A stretch of 64,000 bases of DNA from Noviherbaspirillum massiliense JC206 (GCF_000312045.1 NZ_HE978634.1:1286842-1350841); one strand, 5' to 3'; shown: positions 18,425 through 28,322, counted from the stretch's first letter. The notes: generated by a model not told the origin, from the sequence alone. Numbers and translations: made by a program.

Positions 18425-18682
18425 ATGAATATCCAACTCCGCTTTTTCGCCAGCGTGCGCGAGGCAGTCGGCACCGCCCAGGAAGCGGTCGTGCTGCCCC
18501 CGGCCGTACGGACCGTAGGAGAGCTGCGCGCCTTCCTGCGCGAGCGCGGCGGCACCTGGGCTGACGCGCTGGCGGAAGGGCGGGCATTGCGCATGGCATA
18601 CAACCAGCAAATGGCCGGCCCGGACACCCGCATCGCAGAAGGCGGGGAAGTGGCCTTCTTCCCGCCCGTGACGGGCGGCTGA
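18425..18682 (+). CDS. moaD: Molybdopterin synthase sulfur carrier subunit MoaD
   Basis: An 85-residue ubiquitin-fold protein ending in the diagnostic double glycine (PPVTGG), whose terminal carboxylate becomes a thiocarboxylate and donates sulfur to precursor Z/cPMP. The N-terminal IQLRFFASVREAVG is typical. It sits 49 bp after moeA and 31 bp before moaE, the other synthase subunit. Confidence 0.95.
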   Translation: MNIQLRFFASVREAVGTAQEAVVLPPAVRTVGELRAFLRERGGTWADALAEGRALRMAYNQQMAGPDTRIAEGGEVAFFPPVTGG

Positions 18683-18713
18683 GACCGCTGCGCATTCTTT
18701 CCGGAGCCCGAAC

Positions 18714-19205
18714 ATGCCCATCCGCGTACAGACTGAAGACTTCGACCTGAGCACCGAGGTTGCCCGGCTGCGCGCCGGCAACCCGGCCATCGGCGCGGTC
18801 GCCAGCTTCATTGGCACCGTCCGCGATGTCAATGACGGCGCCGGCGTGACGGGGATGGAACTCGAGCACTATCCCGGCATGACGGAAAAGGCGCTGGAGG
18901 CCATCGTGGAGCAGGCGCGCCAGCGCTGGCGCGTAATCGACGCCCTGGTGATCCATCGCGTCGGACCATTGAAACCGCTGGACCAGATCGTACTGGTTGC
19001 CGTCGCCTCCGCCCACCGCGGAGACGCCTTTGCCGCCTGCGAATTCATCATGGATTTTCTCAAGACGCAGGCCCCATTCTGGAAAAAGGAACAGACGGCG
19101 CAGGGCGCGCGCTGGGTCGATGCCCGGGTGGCGGATGACAAGGCGCTGGCACGATGGGGCGAGAATTCGAGTAATGCATCGGGTAATGCCGGAGACGCGG
19201 CTTGA
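18714..19205 (+). CDS. moaE: Molybdopterin synthase catalytic subunit MoaE
   Basis: A 163-residue catalytic subunit of the MoaD2-MoaE2 synthase, adding the dithiolene sulfurs to cPMP. FIGTVRDVNDGAGVTGMELEHYPGM and IHRVGPLKPLDQIVLVAVASAHR are family landmarks, and the active-site lysines are in FLKTQAPFWKKE. The C-terminus (from GENSSNASGNAG) is a low-complexity extension. Its stop codon overlaps the TTG start of crcB. Confidence 0.95.
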   Translation: MPIRVQTEDFDLSTEVARLRAGNPAIGAVASFIGTVRDVNDGAGVTGMELEHYPGMTEKALEAIVEQARQRWRVIDALVIHRVGPLKPLDQIVLVAVASAHRGDAFAACEFIMDFLKTQAPFWKKEQTAQGARWVDARVADDKALARWGENSSNASGNAGDAA

Positions 19206-19582
19206 GCTGGCTTGCGGTCGGTATCGGTGCGGCTTGCGGAGCCTGGTTGCGCTGGGGGCTGGGCTTATGGCTCAACAACCTGCATGGCCAGCTTCCAATC
19301 GGCACACTGGCGGCGAATCTGATCGGCGGCTACCTGGTCGGGATCGCAGTGGGATTTTTCGCCGGCAATCCTGCCGTGCCTTCCGAGTGGCGCCTGTTCG
19401 CCGTGACCGGTTTTCTCGGCGGGCTGACCACCTTTTCCACCTTTTCCGCCGAAGCGATGCTGCTCCTGCAGCGCGGGGACTATCTCTGGGCGCTCGGACA
19501 TTCCTCCGTCCACCTGTTCGGCTCGATTGCCTGCTGCATCGGCGGCTTTGCGACTTACCGCGCCCTTGCAGGAAGCGCCTGA
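19202..19582 (+). CDS. crcB: Fluoride exporter CrcB/Fluc
   Basis: A 126-residue four-helix protein of the Fluc/CrcB family, a dual-topology dimeric channel that expels fluoride. It shows GAACGAWLRW near the start, NLIGGYLVGIAVGFF, and the signature GFLGGLTTFSTFSAEA with the phenylalanine and TTFST elements. The start is a TTG at 19202 overlapping the moaE stop (TTGA), which places it in the same transcript. No fluoride riboswitch is seen, consistent with the overlap. Confidence 0.93.
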   Translation: MSWLAVGIGAACGAWLRWGLGLWLNNLHGQLPIGTLAANLIGGYLVGIAVGFFAGNPAVPSEWRLFAVTGFLGGLTTFSTFSAEAMLLLQRGDYLWALGHSSVHLFGSIACCIGGFATYRALAGSA

Positions 19583-19763
19583 GCCAAACTGCGAAACTTT
19601 CGTTTCTCGTTGCCAGTCTTCTGCTTGTGTCCGATCCATTCGTGACGCCGCTGAGCGTCCGCAATCATTTCCGGATGTCTTTGACCTGAAGTGCGTGCCG
19701 GCAAGCCCATCGAGTCGACTTCCCGCATCCCGCCTTCTGGCTTGGCCAGTCTGAAAATCCTTT

Positions 19764-19791
19764 CTTGAAATGCGCCTGCTCGGCCTTATGT
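19764..19791 (+). promoter_or_regulatory. Sigma-32-like heat-shock promoter of clpB
   Basis: CTTGAAA at 19764-19770 is an exact match to the sigma-32 -35 element. After 13 bp comes CCTTATGT (19784-19791), which matches the -10 consensus CCCCATnT at six of the eight positions, the n included. It lies about 31 bp before the clpB start, which fits a heat-shock gene. Confidence 0.6.
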
Positions 19792-19822
19792 TGATGGCAA
19801 TGAACATTCTCGGAGAGCAGTC

Positions 19823-22411
19823 ATGCGCTTAGACAAGCTAACAACAAAATTGCAGGAAGCCCTTGCCGACGCTCAGAGTCTGGCAGTGGGCAATGACAAC
19901 CAGTACATTGAACCGGTACACATACTCAGCGCCCTGATCAATCAGGAAGAAGGCGGGGCGCGCTCGCTGCTGCAGCGCGCGGACGTGAACGTAGGCGGCC
20001 TGTCGGCCGGCCTGAAGCAGGCGCTGGAGCGCCTGCCCAAGGTGTCCGGCACTGGCGGCGAAGTGCAAATCAGCCGTGATTCCATGGCATTGCTGAACCT
20101 CGCGGATAAGGAAGCGCAGAAGCGTGGCGACCAGTTCATCGCGAGCGAGATGGTGCTGCTCGCACTGACGGAAGACAAGTCCGATGCCGGCAAGCTCGCT
20201 CGCGAAAACGGCCTCTCGCGCAAGGCCCTGGAAGCGGCGGTCAACGCAGTGCGTGGCGGCGCGAACGTCAATTCGCAGGAAGCCGAGGGCCAGCGCGAAG
20301 CGCTGAAGAAATACACGCTGGACCTGACCGAACGTGCGCGCAACGGCAAGCTCGATCCTGTGATCGGGCGCGATGATGAAATCCGCCGCGCGATCCAGGT
20401 CTTGCAGCGGCGCAGCAAGAACAACCCGGTTCTGATCGGCGAACCCGGCGTGGGCAAGACCGCCATCGTCGAAGGCCTCGCTCAGCGCATCGTCAACGGC
20501 GAAGTGCCGGACAGCCTGAAATCCAAGCGCGTCCTGTCGCTCGACATGGCAGCATTGCTTGCAGGCGCGAAATACCGCGGCGAATTCGAGGAAAGGTTGA
20601 AGGCGGTACTGAAGGAAATCGCACAGGATGAGGGCCAGACCATCGTCTTCATCGACGAACTTCATACCATGGTGGGCGCCGGCAAGGCAGAAGGCGCGAT
20701 TGACGCCGGCAACATGCTGAAGCCGGCGCTGGCGCGCGGCGAGCTGCATTGCATCGGCGCCACCACGCTGGACGAATACCGCAAGTACATCGAAAAGGAT
20801 GCGGCCCTGGAGCGGCGCTTCCAGAAGATCCTGGTGGACGAGCCGAGCGTGGAAGCGACCATCGCGATCCTGCGCGGCCTGCAGGAGAAATATGAAGTCC
20901 ACCACGGCGTTGAAATCACCGACCCGGCCATCGTCGCGGCGGCTGAACTATCGCATCGCTACATCACAGACCGCTTTCTGCCGGACAAGGCGATTGACCT
21001 GATCGACGAAGCGGCCGCGAAGATCAAGATCGAGATCGATTCCAAGCCCGAGGTCATGGACCGGCTTGATCGCCGCTTGATTCAGTTGAAGATCGAGCGG
21101 GAAGCGGTGAGGAAGGAAACCGACGAGGCATCGCAGAAGCGCCTCGGCCTGATCGAGGACGAAATCGCACGCCTGGAACGCGAATACGCCGATCTGGAAG
21201 AAGTGTGGAAGTCGGAAAAGGCTTCGGTGCAGGGCACGCAGTACATCAAGGAAGAAATCGAAAAGGTGCGCCAGCAGATGGAAGAAGCGCGGCGCAAGGG
21301 CGACTGGCAGAAGATGTCGGAGCTGCAGTATGGCAAGCTGCCTTCGCTCGAAGCGCAGCTCAAGCAGGCCGACAAGGATGAAAAGCAGATCGAGGCAGAC
21401 CGGCCTCAACTGGTGCGCACCCAGGTCGGCGCCGAAGAGATCGCCGAAGTCGTTTCGCGCGCAACCGGCATTCCCGTATCGAAGATGATGCAGGGCGAAC
21501 GCGACAAGCTGCTGCGCATGGAAGAGGTATTGCACCAGCGCGTCGTCGGGCAGGATGAGGCCATCGTCGCGGTATCGGATGCGATCCGCCGTTCGCGCGC
21601 CGGCCTCGCTGATCCGAATCGTCCCTACGGCTCCTTCATGTTCCTCGGCCCGACGGGCGTGGGCAAGACCGAGCTGTGCAAGGCGCTGGCCAGCTTCCTG
21701 TTCGATACCGAGGAGTCGCTGATCCGCATCGATATGAGCGAATTCATGGAAAAGCACTCGGTCGCTCGGTTGATCGGCGCGCCGCCCGGTTATGTCGGCT
21801 ATGAAGAAGGCGGCTACCTGACCGAGGCAGTGCGCCGCAAGCCCTACAGCGTGATCCTGCTCGACGAGATCGAGAAGGCGCATCCGGACGTATTCAACGT
21901 CCTGCTGCAGGTGCTGGACGATGGCCGCATGACCGATGGACAGGGCCGGACCGTGGACTTCAAGAACACGGTGATCGTCATGACCTCCAACCTCGGTTCG
22001 CAAAAGATCCAGGCGATGGAGGACAGCGATCCGGCGGTCGTGAAGCTGGCGGTGATGGCCGAAGTGAAGAACCATTTCCGTCCGGAGTTCATCAACCGGA
22101 TCGACGAAATCGTGGTGTTCCATGCGCTGGATGAAAAGAACATTGGCGCGATTGCCCGGATCCAGTTGCAGATACTGGAGAAACGGCTGGCGAAGATGGA
22201 CATCAAGCTCGACGTCACGGATGGCGCGTTGCAAAAGATCGCGGAAGCAGGCTTCGATCCGGTCTATGGAGCGCGTCCGCTGAAGCGCGCAATCCAGCAG
22301 GAAATCGAGAATCCGCTGTCGAAGGCCATCCTTGAAGGCCGCTTCGGTCCTAAGGATACGGTGGTGGTAAATGCCTTCAATGGCGGGCTGAAGTTCGAGA
22401 AAGCAGCCTGA
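19823..22411 (+). CDS. clpB: ATP-dependent disaggregase ClpB
   Basis: An 862-residue Hsp100 chaperone that resolubilises aggregates with DnaK. It has the N domain (repeats over about 1-145), NBD1 with Walker A GEPGVGKT (206-213), the long coiled-coil middle domain (about 405-525, rich in Glu/Lys/Arg: LERRL... [17 protein letters not shown]) and NBD2 with Walker A GPTGVGKT (609-616) plus the C-terminal [10 protein letters not shown] sensor-2 segment. The middle domain distinguishes it from ClpA. The N-terminal [18 protein letters not shown] fits the family start. It stands alone between a heat-shock-type promoter and a strong terminator. Confidence 0.98.
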   Translation: MRLDKLTTKLQEALADAQSLAVGNDNQYIEPVHILSALINQEEGGARSLLQRADVNVGGLSAGLKQALERLPKVSGTGGEVQISRDSMALLNLADKEAQKRGDQFIASEMVLLALTEDKSDAGKLARENGLSRKALEAAVNAVRGGANVNSQEAEGQREALKKYTLDLTERARNGKLDPVIGRDDEIRRAIQVLQRRSKNNPVLIGEPGVGKTAIVEGLAQRIVNGEVPDSLKSKRVLSLDMAALLAGAKYRGEFEERLKAVLKEIAQDEGQTIVFIDELHTMVGAGKAEGAIDAGNMLKPALARGELHCIGATTLDEYRKYIEKDAALERRFQKILVDEPSVEATIAILRGLQEKYEVHHGVEITDPAIVAAAELSHRYITDRFLPDKAIDLIDEAAAKIKIEIDSKPEVMDRLDRRLIQLKIEREAVRKETDEASQKRLGLIEDEIARLEREYADLEEVWKSEKASVQGTQYIKEEIEKVRQQMEEARRKGDWQKMSELQYGKLPSLEAQLKQADKDEKQIEADRPQLVRTQVGAEEIAEVVSRATGIPVSKMMQGERDKLLRMEEVLHQRVVGQDEAIVAVSDAIRRSRAGLADPNRPYGSFMFLGPTGVGKTELCKALASFLFDTEESLIRIDMSEFMEKHSVARLIGAPPGYVGYEEGGYLTEAVRRKPYSVILLDEIEKAHPDVFNVLLQVLDDGRMTDGQGRTVDFKNTVIVMTSNLGSQKIQAMEDSDPAVVKLAVMAEVKNHFRPEFINRIDEIVVFHALDEKNIGAIARIQLQILEKRLAKMDIKLDVTDGALQKIAEAGFDPVYGARPLKRAIQQEIENPLSKAILEGRFGPKDTVVVNAFNGGLKFEKAA

Positions 22412-22430
22412 TTCCGGAACGACTGATTGG

Positions 22431-22463
22431 CGGCGCGGGGTAATGCCCGCGCCGTTTTTTTTT
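22431..22463 (+). terminator. Rho-independent terminator of clpB
   Basis: A perfect 9-bp stem CGGCGCGGG / CCCGCGCCG with a 6-nt loop is followed by nine T residues, 20 bp after the clpB stop. Confidence 0.93.
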
Positions 22464-22522
22464 GCACATTTTGATCGTACGGGCCGCTGCGGCGCGGAAT
22501 GATGCTGTCGGTAGGTCGTGCT

Positions 22523-23317
22523 TCAGCGCTTGTCTTTCCGGGCGAAGAATGCGGACGGAGACTGTCCGAAGGTACGCTTGAACATCGCGGAAAAAGCAGA
22601 CTGGCTGGCATAGCCGAGCTTGGATGCCACTTGCGAAAGCGGCACGCCGCGCGCGATCAGCGGCGCGGCGTGCGCCAGCCGAGCCTGTTGCCGCCACTGG
22701 CCGAAGCTCATGTTCAATTCCTGCTCGAAGAGGCGTGCGAGCGTGCGTTCGGTTGCGCCCACCTGCTGCGCCCATTCAGCCAGGGTTAGCGATTGCGCGG
22801 GGTCCCTGAGCAGGGCTTCGCACAGGCTCTTGAGGCGCTTGTCGGCGGGCAGGGCGATGCGGATCGGCAGCGTGGCCAGTCGGCCGAGCTCGTCGAGGAT
22901 CAGCGCGGAAAGCATGCTCTCGCGCGCATCTCCGGCATCTGCCAGCGACAGCGCGACAATCAGCTCGCGCAGCAAGGGCGAGACATCCAGGACCTGGCAC
23001 TCGGCATGCGGAAACGGTGCAGCGCTCGCATGCAGGTACAGCACGCGCAGCCGGGTCTTTTCCAGCGTCGCAACCTCATGCACCGCCTGCGCAGGAATCC
23101 AGATTGCCCGAAGCGGCGGGACGATCCAGGTACTGTTTCCGACGGTGACCCGCACCACGCCGTCTAGTGCATAGGTGACCTGGCTCCAGTCGTGACTATG
23201 TGCGGCGAGCAGCTCGGATGCATTCAGATCCCGCGCCACCAGCCGAACCGGGCGCGCTGCGCTGGGAGCGGTGTCGGGCAGGTTGGTCCTGGTATGGAGT
23301 ACAGGCTGGACTGGCAT
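22523..23317 (-). CDS. AraC-family transcriptional regulator (cupin-HTH)
   Basis: A 264-residue regulator with an N-terminal cupin-like sensor (HSHDWSQVTYALDGVVRV, about residues 40-57; PPLRAIWIPAQAVHEV) and a C-terminal double helix-turn-helix (LTLAEWAQQVGATERTLARLF and PLSQVASKLGYASQSAFSAMFKRTFGQSP). The layout is that of NimR/YeaM-type regulators, which control a divergently encoded exporter. Here the divergent neighbour is an MFS transporter 105 bp away, so it most likely controls that gene. The ligand is unknown. Confidence 0.9.
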   Translation of the reverse strand: MPVQPVLHTRTNLPDTAPSAARPVRLVARDLNASELLAAHSHDWSQVTYALDGVVRVTVGNSTWIVPPLRAIWIPAQAVHEVATLEKTRLRVLYLHASAAPFPHAECQVLDVSPLLRELIVALSLADAGDARESMLSALILDELGRLATLPIRIALPADKRLKSLCEALLRDPAQSLTLAEWAQQVGATERTLARLFEQELNMSFGQWRQQARLAHAAPLIARGVPLSQVASKLGYASQSAFSAMFKRTFGQSPSAFFARKDKR

Positions 23318-23422
23318 GAATGGCCTTGGCGGGAACGCGATAAAAGTTGTCTTTTTATCTTAAAACAGACGCGCAGTCTTTGCTTACACTTTTGGCATTG
23401 CCTTTCACAAAGGGGTGCCCCG

Positions 23423-24661
23423 ATGACAACTGCTTCAGCCCCGGTTTTCCGGCAGGATGCCCAGGTGATCGGCCTGGTAGGAGTCGCTCATGCCGTTTCC
23501 CATTTCTTCCACCTCATTCTCGCGCCCCTGTTCCCCTGGCTGAGGGCGGAGTTCAGCCTGTCATACGCGGAACTGGGCTTGCTGATGACAGTGTTTTTCG
23601 TGATCTCGGGCGTCGGCCAGGCACTGGCCGGCTTCGTGGTCGACCGCGTCGGTGCACGCGCCGTGCTGTTTGCCGGCATCTCCTTCCTCGGCCTGTCGGC
23701 ATTGGTGCTGTCCCAGGCGCAGACGTATCCCATGCTGCTGGCAGGATCGATGCTCGCAGGTCTCGGCAACAGCGTGTTTCATCCGGCCGATTACACCCTG
23801 CTCAACAAGCGCGTGTCGGCGCCGCGCCTCGGCCATGCATTTTCGGTGCACGGCATTTCCGGCAACCTCGGATGGGCGGCGGCTCCGGTATTCCTGACCA
23901 CGATTGCGGGCTTGGCCAACTGGCGCATGGCCTTGCTTGCCGCGGCCGTCATTCCTCTGGCGGTCCTGGTTTTGCTGGTGGTGAATCGGGGCATCCTGCG
24001 CACCGAGGAAGTGCATGCAGCCGTGGTCTCGTCAAAGAAAGCCGGGGAGTCGGAGGGCGGCCAGCTGGGTTTCCTGCGCTTGCCTGCAGTGTGGATGTGC
24101 TTCGCCTTCTTTTTCATTACCGCAATGGCGCTGGGTGGTATCCAGAGCTTCTCGTCAACCAGCCTGCGCAGCCTGTACGGCATGCCGTTGGCCTGGGCGA
24201 CCGTCGGATATACCGCCTACATGCTTGCATCCGCCGGAGGCATGATCTGGGGCGGCTTCCTCGCTGCGAAAACCTCCCGGCATGAGCGTACGATCGCGAT
24301 GGCATTTACCGCCGCCGGCCTGTTTGCGCTGGTGATTGCGACCGGGATGATTCCGCCGCTGCTGGCGGTTGTGATGATGGGCTTGGTCGGTTTCGGCTCC
24401 GGCATTGCCGGCCCGTCGCGCGACTTGCTGATCCGTGCGGCGGCGCCGAAGAATGCCACCGGCCGGGTGTATGGCGTGGTGTATTCCGGGCTGGACATCG
24501 GCCTTGCCACCGCGCCCCTGCTGTTCGGTGCGCTGATGGACGCGAGGCACCCGTCGCTGGTATTCGTCGGCATAGGCGTGTTCCAGGCGCTCGCCATCTT
24601 TACCGCCATGACGGTGGGCGTCAACACGGCAAAAGGCGCTGCCAAACCCCAGGCCGCCTGA
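23423..24661 (+). CDS. MFS transporter, fosmidomycin-resistance (Fsr)-like
   Basis: A 412-residue, 12-helix major facilitator. The order [66 protein letters not shown] and [12 protein letters not shown] closely follows the Fsr subgroup of drug/proton antiporters, in particular the GNSVFHP segment. Export of a small toxic compound is therefore the likely role; the substrate cannot be read from sequence. The ATG at 23423 is preceded by AGGGG; an in-frame upstream ATG would start inside the divergent regulator region. It probably answers to the adjacent AraC protein. Confidence 0.85.
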   Translation: MTTASAPVFRQDAQVIGLVGVAHAVSHFFHLILAPLFPWLRAEFSLSYAELGLLMTVFFVISGVGQALAGFVVDRVGARAVLFAGISFLGLSALVLSQAQTYPMLLAGSMLAGLGNSVFHPADYTLLNKRVSAPRLGHAFSVHGISGNLGWAAAPVFLTTIAGLANWRMALLAAAVIPLAVLVLLVVNRGILRTEEVHAAVVSSKKAGESEGGQLGFLRLPAVWMCFAFFFITAMALGGIQSFSSTSLRSLYGMPLAWATVGYTAYMLASAGGMIWGGFLAAKTSRHERTIAMAFTAAGLFALVIATGMIPPLLAVVMMGLVGFGSGIAGPSRDLLIRAAAPKNATGRVYGVVYSGLDIGLATAPLLFGALMDARHPSLVFVGIGVFQALAIFTAMTVGVNTAKGAAKPQAA

Positions 24662-24679
24662 CAAAACCAGGATCCATGG

Positions 24680-24711
24680 CAAGCCGCCGGATGCCAAGGC
24701 GGCTTGTTTTT
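24680..24711 (+). terminator. Rho-independent terminator of the MFS gene
   Basis: CAAGCCGCC and GGCGGCTTG form a perfect 9-bp stem around a 9-nt loop, followed by TTTTT, 18 bp after the transporter stop and before rraA. Confidence 0.9.
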
Positions 24712-24765
24712 CGGACAACTCGCTTACAATCTCGCTTTCTCGACCCTTACCCATCGGAGGAATGG

Positions 24766-25260
24766 ATGACGTTTGCGACCTGTGACATTTGTGACGCCAA
24801 TGAAGACAAGATTGTCGAAGGCACGCTGGCGGTGCTGCCGCCGGTGTTCCAGAAGTTTGGCAAGCGAGCCAGCTTTTCCGGTCCGGCAGCCACGCTGAAG
24901 GTGTTCGAGGACAATGTTCTGGTGCGTTCGACACTGGAGACGCCGGGCAACGGCCGCGTGCTGGTCGTGGATGGCGGCGGCAGCCTGCGCTGCGCGCTGG
25001 TGGGCGGCAATCTCGGCATGCTGGCGGAGAAGAACGGCTGGTCGGGAATCGTCGTGAATGGATGCGTGCGCGATTCGGATGAACTGAATGCCTGCGATAT
25101 CGGCATTCGCGCCTTGGCAACGCATCCGCAGCGCAGCATCCGCAAAGGCATTGGCGACAGCAACCTCAAGGTGACAATTGCCGGAGTGGCGGTGGCCCCG
25201 GGGGACTGGATCTATGCCGATGCGGATGGCGTGCTGGTCTCCCGCGCAAAACTCGACTGA
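24766..25260 (+). CDS. rraA: RraA-family protein (ribonuclease E activity regulator or HMG/CHA aldolase-type)
   Basis: A 164-residue RraA fold protein. It shares the E. coli RraA pattern: N-terminal [52 protein letters not shown], and [16 protein letters not shown]. The GGGS...GNLG and CVRD segments form the central cavity of the trimer. Members either inhibit RNase E or act as HMG/oxaloacetate aldolases; the CVRD arginine-aspartate pair is shared with the aldolases, so the enzyme activity cannot be excluded. The ATG at 24766 has GGAGG 5 nt upstream and is preferred over an earlier in-frame start. Confidence 0.88.
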   Translation: MTFATCDICDANEDKIVEGTLAVLPPVFQKFGKRASFSGPAATLKVFEDNVLVRSTLETPGNGRVLVVDGGGSLRCALVGGNLGMLAEKNGWSGIVVNGCVRDSDELNACDIGIRALATHPQRSIRKGIGDSNLKVTIAGVAVAPGDWIYADADGVLVSRAKLD

Positions 25261-25444
25261 GAGGCCGAAAGGGAAGACTGTCGCGGCGGGAAGATCCGCT
25301 TGACGCAGCCTTCTCCCGGCAAAACCGCCGCCTTTTCCAATCCCGGGCCTTCTTCCTCCCATATCAGGAGCGCCGCTCCAATCCTTCAGGCCCTAGCATT
25401 TCTCCGAACGGGCTCCTAGAGCGGATTTCGATTTGCCATGGGAA

Positions 25445-25522
25445 GTAGGGCGCGCTGTGCGCACCATGCAATTCCAGTGCGCACGGCGCACTCTACTTCC
25501 TTCCCCTTTCCGGCTTATGGAA
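25445..25522. repeat. Dispersed palindromic repeat, copy 1
   Basis: A 52-bp hairpin-forming core (25445-25496) has 21-nt arms starting GTAGGG and ending CTCTAC around the 10-nt loop ATGCAATTCC. Arm mismatches are of the G-T wobble type. An outer arm GGCTTATGGAA (25512-25522) follows on the right and is the reverse complement of the sequence found left of copies 2 and 3. The core has exactly the same length and nearly the same loop as the copies at 47143 and 47316. Confidence 0.85.
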
Positions 25523-25799
25523 GCTGCCTTAACTGATCCGCTCGCGTTCACCGGATCTGGCTGGGCCTGTCTTCCGTTTCGCTCACTTGCTTTGCGCTCC
25601 CGGCGGGAATGCCGTGCACGATTAGCCCGCAGATTTGGTTGGCTGCGTTCACAACCGGCTGATTCAGGTGCCTGAGTAGGCTCTTTTCATCATCCTGAAT
25701 TCCGATTTCGTATTGCGGAAACCTCACCGCGGAGCGCTCTGACTACATTTTCGTAATCAGGAATTTTGTGCCGCATCATGAAAAGTAGGTTTTAAGTCT

Positions 25800-25829
25800 T
25801 TGAAATTTAACGTTTTAAAATTAGTTATA
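25800..25829 (+). promoter_or_regulatory. Candidate sigma-70 promoter of aceA
   Basis: TTGAAA (25800-25805) and GTTATA (25824-25829) are separated by 18 bp in an AT-rich stretch about 100 bp before aceA. The assignment is tentative because several AT-rich hexamers could serve as -10; the palindrome directly downstream supports a regulated promoter here. Confidence 0.4.
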
Positions 25830-25830
25830 T

Positions 25831-25844
25831 GTCTTATATAAGAC
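25831..25844. promoter_or_regulatory. Candidate operator upstream of aceA: perfect 14-bp palindrome
   Basis: GTCTTATATAAGAC is a perfect dyad that begins immediately after the presumed -10 element and lies 84 bp before the aceA start, the position expected for a repressor operator. Its half-site (GTCTTAT) is of the kind bound by GntR-type regulators, but the regulator is not in the window and the assignment is inference. Confidence 0.5.
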
Positions 25845-25927
25845 CTTGTTGCCTCGCAGGAGACCAAATATGATCTTTCCAACGGATACGAATTTTTCTT
25901 TCACTCTCGTCATTACAGGAGATCGAC

Positions 25928-27238
25928 ATGACATCCCGCGAACAGCAAGTTCAAGCACTGGCCAAAGACTGGGCCGAGAACCCGCGCTGGAAAGGCATCA
26001 AGCGCAACTACACTGCAGAAGACGTGGTCCGTCTGCGCGGTTCCCTGCAAATCGAGCACACGCTGGCCAAGCGCGGCGCCGAAAAGCTCTGGAATCTGAT
26101 CAACGGCGGCGCGAAGAAGGGCTACGTGAATGCCTTCGGCGCGATCACTGCTGGTCAGGCCATGCAGCAGGCCAAGGCTGGCCTGGAAGCCGTGTACCTG
26201 TCGGGTTGGCAGGTCGCTGCCGACGGCAACACCTCCGAAACCATGTATCCCGACCAGTCGCTGTACGCCTACGACTCGGTGCCGACCATGGTCCGCCGCA
26301 TCAACAATACGTTCAAGCGTGCCGACGAAATCCAGTGGTCGCGCGGCGTAGGCCCGGGCGATGAAGGTTTCATCGACTACTTCCTGCCTATCGTGGCTGA
26401 TGCGGAAGCCGGTTTCGGCGGCGTACTGAACGCCTTCGAGCTGATGAAGAACATGATCGCCGCTGGTGCTGCCGGCGTGCACTTCGAAGACCAGCTGGCT
26501 GCCGTGAAGAAGTGCGGCCACATGGGCGGCAAGGTACTGGTCCCGACCCAGGAAGCGATCGAGAAGCTGGTTTCCGCTCGCTTTGCGGCCGACGTCATGG
26601 GCGTGCCGACCATCGTGCTGGCCCGTACCGACGCTGAAGCTGCGAACTTGATCACTTCCGATCACGACGCCAACGACAAGCCCTTCCTGACCGGCGAGCG
26701 CACCCAGGAAGGTTTCTACCGCGTCAAGAACGGCCTGGAGCAAGCCATCAGCCGCGGCGTTGCCTACGCTCCGTACGCCGACCTGGTCTGGTGCGAAACC
26801 GGTACGCCGGACCTGGGCTTCGCCCGCGAATTTGCGCAGGCAGTGCACGAGAAGTGCCCGGGCAAGCTGCTGTCCTACAACTGCTCGCCGTCGTTCAACT
26901 GGAAGAAGAACCTGGACGACAAGACCATCGCCCAGTTCCAGGACAAGCTGTCCGAGATGGGCTACAAGTACCAGTTCATCACGCTGGCCGGCATCCACGT
27001 CAACTGGTACAACACATTCCAGTTCGCCCACGCCTATGCCCGCGGCGAAGGCATGAAGCACTATGTGAACATGGTGCAGGAGCCGGAATTCGCAGCCCGC
27101 GAAAAGGGTTACACCTTCGTGTCGCACCAGCAGGAAGTCGGCGCCGGCTACTTCGATGAAGTAACGACCGTCATCCAGGGTGGATCGTCTTCCGTGAAAG
27201 CCCTGACCGGCTCGACCGAGGAAGAGCAGTTCCACTAA
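25928..27238 (+). CDS. aceA: Isocitrate lyase
   Basis: A 436-residue glyoxylate-shunt enzyme splitting isocitrate into glyoxylate and succinate. The catalytic cysteine signature [10 protein letters not shown] is at residues 194-203, with metal/substrate elements [16 protein letters not shown]-type [17 protein letters not shown] and NCSPSFNW. The length is that of E. coli-type AceA. AGGAG ends 6 nt before the ATG. It stands alone, with a dedicated AT-rich regulatory region and its own terminator; malate synthase is not in the window. Confidence 0.97.
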   Translation: MTSREQQVQALAKDWAENPRWKGIKRNYTAEDVVRLRGSLQIEHTLAKRGAEKLWNLINGGAKKGYVNAFGAITAGQAMQQAKAGLEAVYLSGWQVAADGNTSETMYPDQSLYAYDSVPTMVRRINNTFKRADEIQWSRGVGPGDEGFIDYFLPIVADAEAGFGGVLNAFELMKNMIAAGAAGVHFEDQLAAVKKCGHMGGKVLVPTQEAIEKLVSARFAADVMGVPTIVLARTDAEAANLITSDHDANDKPFLTGERTQEGFYRVKNGLEQAISRGVAYAPYADLVWCETGTPDLGFAREFAQAVHEKCPGKLLSYNCSPSFNWKKNLDDKTIAQFQDKLSEMGYKYQFITLAGIHVNWYNTFQFAHAYARGEGMKHYVNMVQEPEFAAREKGYTFVSHQQEVGAGYFDEVTTVIQGGSSSVKALTGSTEEEQFH

Positions 27239-27270
27239 TCAGCATCAGCAGTATCCCCACTGGCCTTGAA

Positions 27271-27295
27271 ACCGCACCTTCGGGTGCGGTTTTTT
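27271..27295 (+). terminator. Rho-independent terminator of aceA
   Basis: ACCGCACC-TTCG-GGTGCGGT is a perfect 8-bp stem with a stable UUCG loop, followed by TTTTT, 32 bp after the aceA stop. Confidence 0.95.
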
Positions 27296-27368
27296 ATTTC
27301 TTCGGGAAACTGGTCCGATCGCACGAATTCCCGCCATCGCTGCGATGTGGCGGGACGAGCCCGGCGAG

Positions 27369-28292
27369 CTACCAGACGCTCGACTTCTGGCTCGCGCCAG
27401 CATTTTTCTGATTGAAGCTGGAGCTCAGGAATTCGGTGAAGGCCCGAACCTTGGGTGACATCTGCTGCCGCTCCGGATACACCGCATAGATGTCCGCGGG
27501 AGGCGCTGCATAATCCTCCAGCACCAGCACCAGCCTGCCGCTGCGCAGATATTTCGCGGTATCCCATTCCGCACGCAGCGTAATGCCATGTCCGTCCAGT
27601 GCCCAGTTCAGCGTCACCTCGCCGTCGTTGCTGCTCAAGGCACCGCGCACTTTCACACTCTCCGTATGGCGGCCGCGGCTGAAATGCCATGTTCCGTATG
27701 CGACATCGTTTTGCCTCAGCACGATGCAGTTATGCCGGGTCAGGTCATGCGGCACCTTCGGGATGCCGTGTTTCTTCAGGTAGGAGGGGGCGGCGCACAG
27801 CAGCCTGCGGTTTGGCGCAACTTTGTGCGCAATCAGCCTTGCATCCGGCAAGGCGCCGAAACGAATTCCGAGGTCAAAGGCTTCGTCGACCAGGTTCAGC
27901 GGATGGTCGGTCAGCTGCAGCTGGACTTCGACGTCCGGGTAGTTCTTGATGAACTTCGATACCAGCGGCGTGATGTAGGTCCTTCCGAAGCCGAGCGGGG
28001 CGTTCACCCGCAGCAGTCCCTTCGGTGCCGAGCGGTTGCCGGAGACAAGCCGTTCCATCTCTTCCAGCTCCGCCAGCAAACGCATCGCGCTGGCACGATA
28101 CAGCTCGCCTTCATTGGTCAGACTCAGTCGCCGCGTGGTCCGGTTGAACAGCTGCACGTCAAGCCGCTGCTCCATTTGCGCCAGGCGCTTGCTGACCGAC
28201 GGCGGCGTCAAGCCAAGTTCCCGGGCTGCGGCCGAGAGGCTGCCCGCCTTGACGATCGCGGAAAAGAACACCAGTTCGGAGGTGTGGATCAT
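27369..28292 (-). CDS. LysR-family transcriptional regulator
   Basis: A 307-residue LysR protein: winged HTH at the N-terminus (LVFFSAIVKAGSLSAAARELGLTPPSVSKRLAQME, about residues 6-40) and a periplasmic-binding-like effector domain starting at GLLRVNAPLGFGRTYI. I place the start at the ATG at 28292, which has TGGAG 7 nt upstream; an upstream in-frame start adds 12 residues. It is divergent from a tartrate/malate-type dehydrogenase with 96 bp between, the classic LysR arrangement, so it probably controls that gene and the following binding protein. The effector may be tartrate or a related hydroxyacid. Confidence 0.9.
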   Translation of the reverse strand: MIHTSELVFFSAIVKAGSLSAAARELGLTPPSVSKRLAQMEQRLDVQLFNRTTRRLSLTNEGELYRASAMRLLAELEEMERLVSGNRSAPKGLLRVNAPLGFGRTYITPLVSKFIKNYPDVEVQLQLTDHPLNLVDEAFDLGIRFGALPDARLIAHKVAPNRRLLCAAPSYLKKHGIPKVPHDLTRHNCIVLRQNDVAYGTWHFSRGRHTESVKVRGALSSNDGEVTLNWALDGHGITLRAEWDTAKYLRSGRLVLVLEDYAAPPADIYAVYPERQQMSPKVRAFTEFLSSSFNQKNAGASQKSSVW

Positions 28293-28322
28293 TATTAACT
28301 CCAGCGACAAGCCAGCATGAAT

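Larger units (their letters stand above)
25261..25927. other. Long intergenic region upstream of aceA
   Basis: 667 bp without a credible gene (an 80-codon frame at 25433-25675 runs through a palindromic repeat and has no recognisable protein pattern). It holds a copy of the dispersed palindromic repeat (25445-25496 plus outer arm), and from about 25700 turns AT-rich towards the aceA promoter and operator. Positions 25261-25440 show nothing recognisable. Confidence 0.6.

Noticed and set aside
25433-25675. Possible 80-codon gene upstream of aceA
   Set aside because: It runs through the palindromic repeat, has no ribosome site and no recognisable pattern.
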